Shown here piece by piece: positions 21,234 through 31,700 of a stretch of 64,000 nt of DNA. The DNA is taken from assembly GCA_019448385.1 (NCBI GenBank), contig JAGTXO010000038.1, positions 248,001 through 312,000 on the forward strand, read 5' to 3'. The notes beneath the pieces were generated by a model. The model made no database searches. It saw nothing but the letters and a program-made list of their open reading frames with translations, and was not told where the DNA came from. How positions within the stretch are numbered: position 1 is the first letter of the stretch; each line of letters starts with the position of its first letter. The DNA comes from Diacronema lutheri. Lineage: Eukaryota > Haptophyta > Pavlovophyceae > Pavlovales > Pavlovaceae. The translations under genes and the position numbers were made by a program.

Positions 21234-21363
21234 TTTGAGATGTCAGTGAGAATGGCGGCGATGATTCGCCGCCCCGACCGCACGCACGCGCACGGCTGCG
21301 ATGCTCACGTCTGCTTGCGTGCAGTGCGGGCACAGGCTGGACATCACTCAGGCTTTGATTGAT

Positions 21364-23382
21364 TCATTCTCCTCGCGCAGCTGCGGACTGCAACTGGTGC
21401 GTCGCAAAGAGGCGAAAGATGACCGCATCCACAACGCCCGAGATCGTGAAGACGCCGCCGACGATCGCGCACAGTCCGGTGAGGAAGCTGCCGAGCGGCC
21501 TACTTGTGCGCGTGAAGCGCGCCATGATGGGCGACAGCTCGTAGTTGAAAAGCACAACTGGCATGGCGCCGCCCTCGCCGCGCGTGCGCAAGAGCTCAGT
21601 GAACGAGTATTGACTAGAGTGCACGGCCTCGCCTGCGCGGTGCTCGTAGATCGTGGGCACCACCTTCATGTGGTACTGGAAGTAAGCGGAGCCTGAGGCA
21701 GGCATGCAGACGCGGGCGTGGGGAGAGAGTGAGACGGTGCACTGGGCGGTGGTGGCAGCGGCCGGGGCTGCACACGAGGGCGCACGCCGCCGTGCGCGCG
21801 CTGAGAGCGAACGTGGCGTGTGGCGCCGAGGCGCGCAGCGCTGCCCATGAAGGCGTGGGCGGCGCCGCAGGGCGCGTTGACGAATCAGTGTCGCACATAG
21901 ACTCAGAAATGGCAAAGGCACCACCGACTCACAGGCGGAGCGTCGGTGGCCGGCTTAGCGTGCGATGGTGGTATGTTGGGTGTAGTGTGTGTATGTGCGT
22001 GTGTGTTGCGTGTATCCGGTGCGGACAGCAGCGGGCAGGGGAGGCGCGGGGCGTGGCGCGGCGCGGCGCGCGTGCCGGTGGTGATGATCTTGCGCACGCC
22101 CTCGAGCGGGTTGATCAGCCCCGGGTAGGGCGGGCCAAAGGCGAGGCGCGTAACGGTGTGACTCGTGTTCATCTTGTCTGCGCTGCCATACACGGCGATG
22201 ATGGCGCTTAGGTCGACGCGCTCGACGGCAAACTGTAAGCTGCCAGCCACCTGCGGGGCGAGGACGCAGGGACGGAGGGTGGCGCGTCTGCGCGCGCGCG
22301 CGAAAACGCGCGCACTGCCGGCCCATTCGCGGCCCGGTGGCAGCCTTCGCCCGCCTTGCCCGCCTGCGCGTGCGGCGTTGAGGGCGTGGAGATGGCAAAC
22401 CCGCCCGTTGAGGGCCAAAACCGCCCGCTCAGGAAGAACGCAGCGTAGGGTCCGTTCACGAGCGCAGCGCCCCATGGCCGACAGCTCTCTGCCAGCAGCC
22501 ATGGGAGCCGCTCACCCAAAACGCGGACTCGTCACTGCGGGCAGAATCGCCTGCCCTCTCGTGCACTCCCTCCCCCCCCCCCCCCCCCCCCCCCCCCCCA
22601 ACCCCGCCCGGACCTCCCTCCCCCCTCCCCCGGATTTCCCATCCGGGCCGCCCGGTGGCACGGGCGCGCGCACGTGCGCGCGCGCGCTCGGATCGGCGCG
22701 CGTGCGGGCGCACCTTGTGCACGCGCACGGCACCGTGCACGCGGCAGCCCTCGCCCAGGTGCGAGCGCAGCTGCGTAACCGCCGCGTCGTCCTGGAACAT
22801 TTCAGGCATGAGCTCGGCGAGCAGGCGGGAGAGGAGCACGTGCTCGCCAGGCCCGACGACTAGAGGCTGCGTCTGCTTGTCCAGCACCATCAGCTGCGCG
22901 CCCCGATGGCCGTGATCCTCGGATGCGGCCTTGGCGAGCGTGGCGACGTGCTCGTTGCCCCTGGGCAGCTCGTGCTCGCGCAGGACGGAGCCGTCGCGGT
23001 CGAGGCGCTCCTTGGTGATGTTGCGTCTCAAATCGAGCTGGTGATTGCCCGACACGTCGTGCAGCTGTAGGTGCACGACCGAGCACGGCAGCGCCGGAAA
23101 AGTGACGTCGAGCTCCACGTCCATGCTCTGCCCGCGCGACGTGTCGACGAGCAGGTGCTCCTCGGTGCGCACGGTGAGGAAGTCGGCGAGCTCGAGCAGC
23201 GTGAGCAGCACGATCAGCGCCGTGCACACGAGCGAGACCGCGCCGCCGCTCGCCGTCTTGTGTCGGAACTCTGCGATCGTCTTTGGGAAGACGTCGAGCG
23301 CCTTGAGGCCGAGCCCGCCGAGCGGCGCGCCCGTGAGCGCGGGCGGCGGGCGGCCGCCGCGGCCGGAACCAGCCGGCGTCAT
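21364..23382 (-). CDS. ERV46: Erv46/ERGIC3-like COPII cargo receptor
   Basis: Three exons (22714-23382, 22076-22250, 21364-21692) encode about 390 aa, close to ERGIC3. Features in order: LGLKALDVFPKTIAEFRHKTASGG, then the first membrane segment (AVSLVCTALIVLLTLLELA), the lumenal domain with VDTSRGQSMDVELDVTFP and PCSVVHLQLHDVSG, then VAGSLQFAV, FGPPYPGLINPLEG, YFQYHMKVVPTIYEH and FNYELSPIMARFTRT, and a final membrane helix (FLTGLCAIVGGVFTISGVV). Intron 1 (22251-22713) starts GTGCGC and contains a long G tract in sense. Intron 2 (21693-22075) appears to start with GC (GCACGC), since only that junction gives INPLEGVRKIITTG-SAYFQY in phase. The tail ends SAAARGE without a dilysine signal. The family cycles between ER and Golgi with Erv41. 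Start 23382 is 175 bp from the divergent RbfA start. Confidence 0.92.
22567..22605. repeat. Poly-C/poly-G tract in Erv46 intron 1
   Basis: More than 30 nearly uninterrupted C on the plus strand (G in the transcript), inside intron 1 of the Erv46 gene. The exact length is likely to be unreliable in any assembly. Confidence 0.85.
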
Positions 23383-23557
23383 GCGCTGCGGGCGGGCGCG
23401 GCGGCACGGCCGCGCGGCGCGCGCAGCGCCGGGGTGTCGCGCGCGGCTGCCGGGGCTGTGCGAACGCCGCGCTGTCGAGAGATTTGCGCGCGGCGCAAAA
23501 CCGGGGCTCGGGGCACGCGGTCCGGCTGTTTTTTGTGGCCTGTGCAAGGCGTACAGT

Positions 23558-24112
23558 ATGCTCCTGCTGGCTCGAGCACGGACGGTGCGAGCGGTCGTGC
23601 TCGGGGCGCGGCCGCTCGCGAGCTCAGCGGACGCCAAGTACCGCTCGGCCGAGCAGCGTGCGCGCCGTCAACTACGTGTCGCGAGCAAGTTGCAGCGTGC
23701 GCTCGCCGACCTCATCGCCGACGGCGCGCGCGTTCGGACTGCGCGCACCGCGGCCGACGTGATCGTAACCGGCGTGACCATCTCGTCCGACCTCAAGGCG
23801 GCAACGGCGTACTGGCTGCCCGACCCGCGCTCAAGCGCCCCCGTCAGCACGCTCGCCGCGCTGCTCGCGCGCCAGGCCCCCGCCCTCTCGCGCCGCCTCG
23901 CCGACCGATCAGAGCTGCGGTCAGTGCCGCGCCTCTCGTTCCAGCACGACGATTCGCTCGTTGGCACGCAGCGCGTGACCCATCTGATCGAGCTGCTCGC
24001 GCTCGAGCGCGCGCAGCGCGAGGGTGCTGCGCTCGCCACCGGCGCGGGCGAGCTGGCCGACGGCGCGGTCGGCGGGCACATCGCTAAGGATGGAGGGCGT
24101 ACACCGCGCTGA
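23558..24112 (+). CDS. rbfA: RbfA-family ribosome-binding factor, probably mitochondrial
   Basis: Single exon, 184 aa. Core RbfA signature: YRSAEQRARRQLRVASKL, then RALADLIADGARV, ADVIVTGVTISSDLKAATAYW and RRLADRSELRSVPRLSFQHD, the last matching the conserved R-x-P-x-L-x-F-x-x-D of the family. RbfA is a KH-fold protein that helps mature the 3' end of small-subunit rRNA in bacteria and organelles. The Arg-rich leader MLLLARARTVRAVVLGARPL without a preceding signal peptide favours a mitochondrial presequence over targeting to a plastid of secondary origin; this is inference. ATG at 23558 is the first in frame after a T-rich stretch. Divergent with Erv46. Confidence 0.85.
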   Translation: MLLLARARTVRAVVLGARPLASSADAKYRSAEQRARRQLRVASKLQRALADLIADGARVRTARTAADVIVTGVTISSDLKAATAYWLPDPRSSAPVSTLAALLARQAPALSRRLADRSELRSVPRLSFQHDDSLVGTQRVTHLIELLALERAQREGAALATGAGELADGAVGGHIAKDGGRTPR

Positions 24113-24309
24113 CGTTGTACGCTTCTTTGCAGGCGCCGTGGTCTCTGACTCTGACTTCACAGGCGCGTGCCCAGCCCTGCGACGCCTGGCGTCGGCGCCA
24201 GCCGCACAGCTGGCCACGCGTACGCTGTGCGGCGCGTGCGTGCCGCATCCGGGCGAGCGGGCAGGCCCGCAGGCCCGGCAGGCCGCAGGCGCGCCGCGTC
24301 GTCGGACCC
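24113..24309. other. Convergent intergenic spacer
   Basis: 197 bp between the RbfA stop (+) and the USP14 stop (-). I see no recognisable element. Confidence 0.4.
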
Positions 24310-26986
24310 TCAGTTTGGCGTCGCCTCCGCTGGCTTTGCCCCAGCCTTACCCGCGAGCCCGGCCGAGCGGCGGGCGCTCTCCTTGATCTCGTCGTCAATC
24401 CGCGACGAGTGGCGGTAGAAGCACATGTACGCCATGTGGTAGTCGCCGCCGCCGTGCAGCTTCTTGATCTTGTCGGCGGGCACGCGCGCGACGGTCTCGT
24501 CGTCGAATACGAGCCAGCCCGGCTCCGTCGCCTTGCCGCCCGCGCCCGCCTGCGCAGCGTGGCTGCGCTCCGCATCGTCGCGCAGCCACGCAACGTAGTG
24601 GCCGCCCTCCGCCGTGCGGCCCTCGTGCGTGAGCACAGCGAAGAGCTCGTAACGGCCGGTCAGGTTGTCGCGCGAGCGCACCGCGTCGGGCAGCTCGGAC
24701 GGCGCGTCGGTCGCCGGCGCGTCGACCGCCATCGCGTTGGCACCCACCGGCGCGTCGCCGTCCGCGGCGGGCGCACCGACGGCGTCCGCCTCGAGGGCCC
24801 TCCAGTGCGCGTGCACGCGCTTGGCGAGCTGCGGCGTGAGCAGGTTGCGCAGGTCGAGTTGGTCGGGGAAGGAGACCTCCTTGAGCACCTTGCACCGCTT
24901 CTGCGAGTCGGCGCGCCATGCGAATCGCACAAATTGTACGGGCAGGTAGCTGCAGCCATGGGCATAGAAGGAGGAGAAGGGGGGGGGGGGGGGGGGGGGG
25001 GGGGAGGGGGGGGGGAGGGGGGGGGGGGGGGAAGGGATGAAGCGGGTGTTCGGACGCGGCGCGGCGGCGCAGGGCATATGCGAGCGCGGCGCGGGAGGCG
25101 CGCGCGCGCGCTCACGGCGGCAGCCGCGATAGGCGCGAGCGCTTGGTGTAGTTCGCCTCCCTGCCGAGGGAGGGCGACATCTTGGAGACGGCCTCATCGA
25201 GCGAGAGCTCGATCGCGTTGTACAGGTGCGCGCAGCCCTGCTTGAGGTGGCACGCTAGGCGGCGCTGCGCCTCGCGCTGCACGATCGGCGGCTCGTCGGG
25301 CGCCTCGTCGCACGTGAGCGTCGAGGTGGTCTCGATGCCGAAGAGCGCGTCCGCCAGATTGTCCTGCCAGCAGAGGGGAGTTGATTTCAAAGGTGTGGGC
25401 GCGCGCAGGCGAGTGGGCGGCGGGCGGGTCGAAAGGCTTTGGGCGGGAGAAGAGGGGCCCATCGCCCTCCCCTCTCAACTGTGCGCCCGCTGGTGGCCGC
25501 GCGGCGCCGCAGAGGGTGCGCAGCAGCGCGGCGCAGCAGCAGCCGGCCGCGTGCGCGAGCACACACACACAGCCAGCCCAGTTTTTTTTTTGGGGAGGGC
25601 AGCCATCGTGATCTGGCGGGATTCTCTTTGGCAACCAGCCATGGCGAGCGGCAGGCCGCCACTTCTGTCCCGCACCGCACGCACGCGGGACGGGCGCGCG
25701 CGCGCTCGGCGCCGCGCCGCGCTGCGCGTCACCTGCAGCCCGCCATGCGCTAAAGTCGCGCCAATCTCAAGATTTGAATGAGCGCCCGCTGTGGGTGGAA
25801 GCCGCAGCCGCGACGCCATGTTGGACACGAGCGCGGACCAGCACTCCTGAGCACACGCGGCGCGCGACGCGGCGGGCGCGCGCAACTCGACTCGGCGCTG
25901 AGCGCACGGCAGGCGCAGGTGGCGCGCGCCGCGCGCGCGCGCCCGCGGCGCGTCGCGCCGCGTGTCGCGCCGCGCGCGTGCGCGGCGCACCTCGGCGTCC
26001 TGCTGCGCGTATCCGCCATTGTCTGCCTGCTCGGCGAAGCGCGGGAAGTGCTCGCGGAAGGTCGAGACGAAACGCAGCGGCAGCACCTCACGCGCCGATG
26101 ACGAGCGATCAAGCTCAGCGAGGAGCTCGCGCTGCGCGAGGACGAGCGCGGTGCCCGGCTCGGAGGCGGAGGCGGACGGCGGCACGCGGAAGGCGCGGAG
26201 CGCGCTCGACACCTCCGGGATCGCACGCATCACCTGCGCCCATCGTGGGACGCCATGAGTCGCGCGGCGAGGGCGAGGGCTCGGATGTGCGCGGGGCGCT
26301 TCGGCGCGGCTGCCGCAGGGGCGGGTGGAGGCGGGAAGGCGCGTGCCTGGACGGACGAGTTGAGGTAGCACGTGTTGCCCAGGTTGCGAAGCCCGGCTGG
26401 CGCATTCAGCTCCTCAGCAGTCGCAGCCATCGGCATGTCCTCGATGAAGGTGGTCTTCTCGGCCGGCGGCTCGGCAAGCGCATCGGCCGTGCCCATCATC
26501 ATCAGGTTCTGGCCCGGCTTGAGGCCGAGCTCGGCGAGGGGCACATCGTCCTTGAGCGGCCCTCCCTTGAGCCCCATCACCTTTATCCGCTCGACCGGCA
26601 CGCCCGTGAGCGCAAAGAGCTGCGTCTTGAGCAGCAGCCCGGGCTCGGACGGGTCGACCTCGACGTTGTCGAACTTGGCCTTGCCCCACTTGACGTTCAC
26701 TGCGCGAGCGAGCGGGCGGCCGAGGGTGTGTGTGCGCGCGCGCGCGCGTGTCGAGCGCATCAAACGGCGCGCGGCGCACGCGGCGCGGCGCGCGGCCGCG
26801 CCGCGCGAGTGCAGCCGTGGCAATTCGCCGCGCGGCGACGCGCGTCGCGGCCGGGAGCGCCCGTTGGCGCGAGCGGGCGGCCCACGGGCTTCGCGAGCGA
26901 CGCAGAGGCGCCATCCCGCGGCTCATGCGCGCTGCGCGCGAGCACGGTCGCACGCCGGCCACGGCTGTTCGCGCACCCTTGATCAT
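24310..26986 (-). CDS. UBP6: USP14/Ubp6-type proteasome-associated deubiquitinase
   Basis: Six exons: 26977-26986, 26347-26699, 25991-26233, 25733-25846, 25116-25363, 24310-24949; about 535 aa. The first exon is only 10 nt and gives MIK; splicing restores MIKVNVKWGKAKFDNVEV, the ubiquitin-like domain that docks on the proteasome. PAGLRNLGNTCYLNSSVQ carries the catalytic Cys (residue 114, the same number as in human USP14). NGGYAQQDAE joins ECWSAL across intron 3 (QQDAEECW box). Then ALFGIETTSTLTCDE, LSRLPPYLPVQFVRF, EGRTAEGGHYVAW (catalytic His) and WLVFDDETV, GGDYHMAYM. Introns start GTGCGC, GCACGC (a GC-AG intron), GTGCGC, GTGACG and GTGAGC. Function: trims ubiquitin from proteasome-bound substrates. 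All phases agree. The insert between the Cys box and the zinc-ribbon-like region is shorter than in mammals. Confidence 0.94.
24979..25034. repeat. Poly-G/poly-C tract in USP14 intron 5
   Basis: G-rich on plus, so C-rich in the transcript, 30-85 nt upstream of the 3' splice site at 24950. It may serve as the polypyrimidine tract. Confidence 0.8.
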
Positions 26987-28078
26987 CGCGGCGGCGGCTG
27001 ACGCCTCTCGCGCTCGAGGCCGCGCCACGAATGGGGGGTGGGACCGTTGCGCTGACTGTGCGGACCTCTGGCCACCACGGCTTTTTCCCACTGTGGCAGC
27101 CAGCGCGCCCCTGCATCGTGTGGGAGGCACCGCGCGCCGCGTGGCAGCCGCCTCGCCTCTAGCGCCTGCCGGCCGCGCAGAGCATGCGGTCGATATCGAG
27201 CTTGCAGCCGGCGGCGCACGTGCCCGCGGTCGGCAGCCAGCGGCGCGCAAAGTGGCGCAAGCATTCGCTGCCGCGCACGAATGCGCGCGCGCGCGCCATC
27301 CATACAAGGGCTTCATCCAAGCAAGCGTCTCAGCGTCTGGCGGTGCACTATGAAGAGACCACGCCATGGCCCAGCGCCCGACAGAGCGGCGCGCACGCGC
27401 AAGATGAAGACGCTCTTCAGCGATCAGGACGTGAGCCAACCGGGCGCGACTCTCGGGCCAGCGCGCGGTTCTCCCAGCCGTGCTCCGTCGTGCTGTTGAC
27501 GATCGCTTTGGGCGGGAGCGTCGGGTGCTGCAAGGTCGGCGCGTTGGACGCAAGGTGTGGAGCGACGTCCGCGGTCCGCCCCTTCTCCCCTCCCGTCGCC
27601 CTGCCCTGGCGCAAACCTCTCCCCAGGATGTCGTGCAATGTGCACAGCCGCCGCGCGTGCGTGCGCGGGCCGAGTGCGCTCAGCACGACGAGCCACAGCG
27701 CGCGGCCGCACACGGGGCGCCCTCAGCCCGAGTACCATACGCGCATTCCACGAAGTTTTGAGTTGGCCGAGAAATGCAAACAGCAGCCGACTTCAGACCC
27801 GGCCAAACCGTCCCGACAGCGCCGCAATGCTCGCCTACGCCGCGGTGGGCGCGCAGCGCGGCAGCGCGGTGGCGGCGCGCAACTACTCGGCGCAGCTCAC
27901 GCCGCTGGCAGCACGCTTGAGCGCCACGCCGCGCGCGCGCCACGTTCAGCCGCTGTGCGCTCCGTGCGTCCGCTCGCGCTGCTTGCGGTGGGGCGGCGGC
28001 GACTGCGCGTGGCGCCGGAACCTCAGCTCGCCGCAAGACACGCAATGACTCGAGTGTAAACATGCATGCTGCCGCCAG
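26987..28078. other. About 1.1 kb without a well-supported gene
   Basis: This stretch upstream of USP14 holds the USP14 promoter and several short, unconvincing frames. Two segments look protein-like: a minus-strand pair (27159-27526, listed separately) and a plus ORF starting at 27827 (MLAYAAVGAQRGSAVAARNY) that might be a first exon for the small membrane protein at 28103. I could not join the latter in phase with a consensus donor. Confidence 0.4.
27159..27526 (-). CDS. Possible small two-exon gene, unrecognised
   Basis: The downstream part ends at TAG (27159-27161) and reads ALVWMARARAFVRGSECL, then RHFARRWLPTAGTCAAGCKL and DIDRMLCAAGRR. An internal ATG at 27299 would alone give 46 aa. 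An upstream segment after an acceptor-like CCTTGCAG reads PTLPPKAIVNSTTEHGW, ENRALARES. A splice from 27426 (donor GTCCTG, weak) to about 27327 would join them in phase. The Cys pattern and natural-looking composition suggest real coding sequence, but the donor is poor and no first exon was found. It may also be chance sequence in the USP14 5' region. Confidence 0.25.
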
Positions 28079-28102
28079 ACGTGCGCGCGCGGCAGCGAGG
28101 CG

Positions 28103-28393
28103 ATGTGCGGCGCGCTCGGCCTGCTCCCCACGCGCCGCACGCTCGATGCAGTGCAGCTCGCGCGCGCGCGCGGCTCACACGCGGTGGGTATGCTGCTCTC
28201 CTCCAGCGCGCAGCCCGGTGTACGTGTCGAGACGGCGCCGGAATGGCACTCGCACGGCGTGCTGGTCTTCTCCTCGTTGTACATCGTCTTCGAGCTGCTG
28301 CTTGCCTTTGTCGTCCTCGTTTCGCTCGCGCTGTGCTGCTGCGTGAACCGCGGCTTTCAGGCGCTCACGACGCGGCACGTGGACAGTGCCTGA
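28103..28393 (+). CDS. Small single-pass membrane protein, unrecognised
   Basis: 96 aa starting MCGALGLLPTRRTLDAV. After SAQPGVRVETAPEWHSHG comes one long hydrophobic segment (VLVFSSLYIVFELLLAFVVL, VSLALCCC) and a short tail VNRGFQALTTRHVDSA. A triple Cys sits at the inner end of the helix and could be acylated. I do not recognise the family. It could be the last exon of a longer gene, because the frame is open upstream to an acceptor-like GCCGCCAG at 28078. Transcript data would settle this. Confidence 0.5.
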   Translation: MCGALGLLPTRRTLDAVQLARARGSHAVGMLLSSSAQPGVRVETAPEWHSHGVLVFSSLYIVFELLLAFVVLVSLALCCCVNRGFQALTTRHVDSA

Positions 28394-28605
28394 GCGTGCG
28401 CGTCTACGCGTGGCGCGCGCCAGAGGTGGCCTCTCAGGAGCCGACAACGTGGTGAGGATTGCATTCAAAAGCCCAGACTCGAGTGCTCAGATCAGGAGTC
28501 TCGGGAACGGCGGGGTGGGCGCGCGGACAGGCTGGCGTGCCGAGCGAAGAGCCCGACGCGGATTCCGAAAGCGGGAGAGGGGGGGGGGGGGGGGGGAAGG
28601 AGGAA

Positions 28606-28659
<54 letters not shown>

Positions 28660-28788
28660 GGGGGAGGGGGGCCGGCGGGGCGGGCCGCCTTGCGACACGC
28701 CGCCGAGCGGCCGAGGGCAAGCGGGCGGAGGCCGGAGGAGCACACGCCGCGGACAGATCAACTCTTGACTTTCAGCAACCAGGCCACG
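28394..28788. other. 5' region of the kinase gene with a long G tract
   Basis: No coding sequence I trust. It contains a long, nearly pure G tract (about 28579-28654) and ends with CTTTCAG 13 nt before the kinase ATG. A donor-like GTGAGG lies near 28452, so a 5'UTR intron carrying the G tract is plausible. Confidence 0.5.
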
Positions 28789-31700
28789 ATGGCGGCCGTG
28801 CTGGCCGCGTTGGGGGCTGTGCAGGACCATGCGCGCCTGGCGCGACTGGACGGCGCGCTCGAGCGCTGGTGCGCGCTGAGCGGGCGTGCGCGCCTGCACC
28901 CGGCCGCGCTCGCTCTCCTGCTACGCGCCGAGGCGCTGCGCGTCGTCCTCGCCAACGCGAGCGCCGCGCGCATCGCCGACGCTCTCGGCCGGTGGCGCGA
29001 GCGCGCCGCGCTCCGCGCGGTCGGCGGCGGCGCGCTCGTCAAATCACTCGATGATCTCGTGCGCGACGTGCTCGGTGCGCGCGAGATCGCCCGCAGCGCT
29101 GCCGCGCTCGCCGGCGCGCCCCGCGCTGCCCCGGCCGCCACGCTCGAGAGCGCGCGCGCCGCTCTCGGCGCGCACGGCGCGCCGACCGCTGTGCTGCCGG
29201 CCGCGACGATCGGCGCGCTGGTCGAGGCGTTAGCCGTCGCCACGAGCGATGAATGTGACGCGGCTGTCGCGCTCCCGACGGCCTCCTCCCATGGCCGGTC
29301 GCCAGCCGCGCTCGTGCCAGCGGCGGTCCAAAGATCACGGACGCCGGCCGCGTCGGAAGCCGCGGACGACGCAGCGCTACGGGACGCGCCGCGCGGGGCG
29401 GGGGCGCTCGGGGCCGGGTTGGAAGTGAGCGCTCGTGCTGGTCCCGCCACGCGAGCGCCGCGCGCGCTGCAGCCGAGCGTCGCCAGCATCACGCGCGCCG
29501 AGCGATTCGTCGGCGACGCTGCATCCGCGAGGGCCGTGCGCCCAGCCACCGTGGCGTGCGCGGCGGCGTCAGCGTCCGCCGCCGCGCCGGTCGGCTCGCC
29601 GCCGCGCGAGTGGGTGGCGGCGCGTGTGGGCGCCCGCGCCGCGCCGGTTGCGACCGCGGCCTGCGGCGGGGCTGTCGCTGCTGCCGGCGGCGACGGCGCG
29701 CTCTCACCGCACCGCACGCCGGCGCGACCGACGACGGCGAGAAGGGCACACTGCGCAGCTGAGGGCACACGGATGGAGGGCGCGGCGCGCACGGGTGCAG
29801 AGGCGCAGCAGCCGCCGCGCGCAGGCGGCGCGATGGGCGCCGGTTCCGCGCGGCCGCTGGGCTCGCGCGCAAGCGGCGCTCGTCGCGCGCACATGGCGCG
29901 TCCCCTGCGCTCGCCGAGCGCGCCGCCTCGCCGCGCGGCGGCGGCGGTGGCGCACGACGGCCACGGGCGGCTCGCGCTCGATGGCGCAGAGAGCGCACGG
30001 CTCAGCGGCGCGCGCTCGCCGCCCTGGACGGCCGCGCGCGACGCCGCCGCCATGAGCCGCACGCGGTCTGCGTCGGCGCGCGCGGTGCGCCCCCGCGCGC
30101 GTCCGGCGACGGCGGCGGGCGCGGCCGCAGCGTCGCGCGCCGACGCCGCGGAGTGGGGTGAGAACGGTTGTTCTGATTGGGCCGCATATCGCCGCACCGC
30201 GCGTGGCGCCGGCCGCGCGCCGAGCGACGCGCCGCCGCCGTCGTCGTCGTCGTCGTCGCCTCCGTCAGCCGACGAGCACAACAACATCACCGCGAAGACG
30301 GACGGTGAGGAAGGCGCGCTCGCGGTGCGCGCGACGTATGCGCTCGAGCTGCGCACGCCGCCCGGTGGCTCGGGTGCAGCGCGCAGCGGCGCGGCCGCCG
30401 CTACCGCCGCTCGCGCTGTCGACACCGGCGGCGCGACCGCGCGCGGCGCCGGCGGCGCGCTGCCGCGCACGCGCGAGCTGCCGTCGCTGCGCCGGCTCGT
30501 GGCCGCGTCGCAGGCGGCGGGGCGGCCGGCGCTCGACTCGGTGGGCATGTACGCGCTCGGCCGGACGATCGGCCACGGCGCGTTCGGCGCGGTGAAGGCG
30601 GGCGTGCACAAGCTGAGCGGACTGCGTGTCGCAGTCAAGTGCTACCGCAACGCGGACGTGCGCACCGAGGCGGACGCGCGCGCGCTCGAGCGCGAGGTGG
30701 CCATCTTGCGGCTGGTGGGCGGGCACATGCAGATCGTCCGGCTGTATGAGCTCATCGACACGCCCACTCACACCTACCTCGTCCTCGAGCTCGCGACGCA
30801 TGGCGACCTGGCGACGCACCTGCGCGCCAGCTGCCCGCAGGCGGCGGCGGGCGGGCTCGCGGACGGCGCGGCGGCCGAGCTCTTTGCGCAGGCGTGCGAG
30901 GCGGTGGCCTTCTGCCACGCCAACGGCGTCATCCACCGCGACATCAAGCCGGAGAACTGCCTCCTCGCGCGCGGCCTCCGTGCGCGCGCGCCGGCGGCGG
31001 CGGCGGTGGCCGCGGCCGGCGGCGGCGGCGGGGGCGGCGGTGGCGATGGCGGCGCGCCGCCGGGCCGAGGCGCGCTGCGGCTGCTGCTCACCGACTTTGG
31101 GCTATCGGCTTACCCCGTGCGGCCGGGGCAGCTCCTCCGCGTGCCGTGCGGCACGCCCTCCCACGCCGCGCCCGAGATCTTGGGCATGCGCGGCGCGGGC
31201 GGCGTCGGGCGCACGGGCGCGCAGGGCGCGGCGGCGGCGGGCGGCGGAGCGGGCGTGGTGGGCGTCACGGGCGGGTACGACGGGTTCCTCGCGGACGTGT
31301 GGTCCCTCGGCGTGCTGCTCTACACGCTCTGCCACGGCGTGCTGCCCTTCGACTCGGCAGCACAGATCCTCCGCGCGCAGCCCAACCCGACGAGCCCGAC
31401 GCTCGGCGCAGGTGCGGCCGAGCTGATCGGCGCGGTGCTGCGCGCGGAGCCGAGGCAGCGGCTCGACCTCGACGGCGTGCGCGCGCACCGTTGGGTCGCG
31501 CGCGCGTCCGTCGCGCTCGCGCGCGCGCGCGCCGCCGCGCCGCGTGCCGGGCCGGGCGGCGGCGGCGCGCGGGCGGACGGCGCGCTGCTGCGCGCGATGG
31601 CGGAGACGTACGGGTACGCGGAGGAGGCGGCGCGCGCCTCGGTGGAGGGCGCCGCGCTGGACCACGCGGCCGCGACGTACATGCTCCTCGAAGACGCGGC

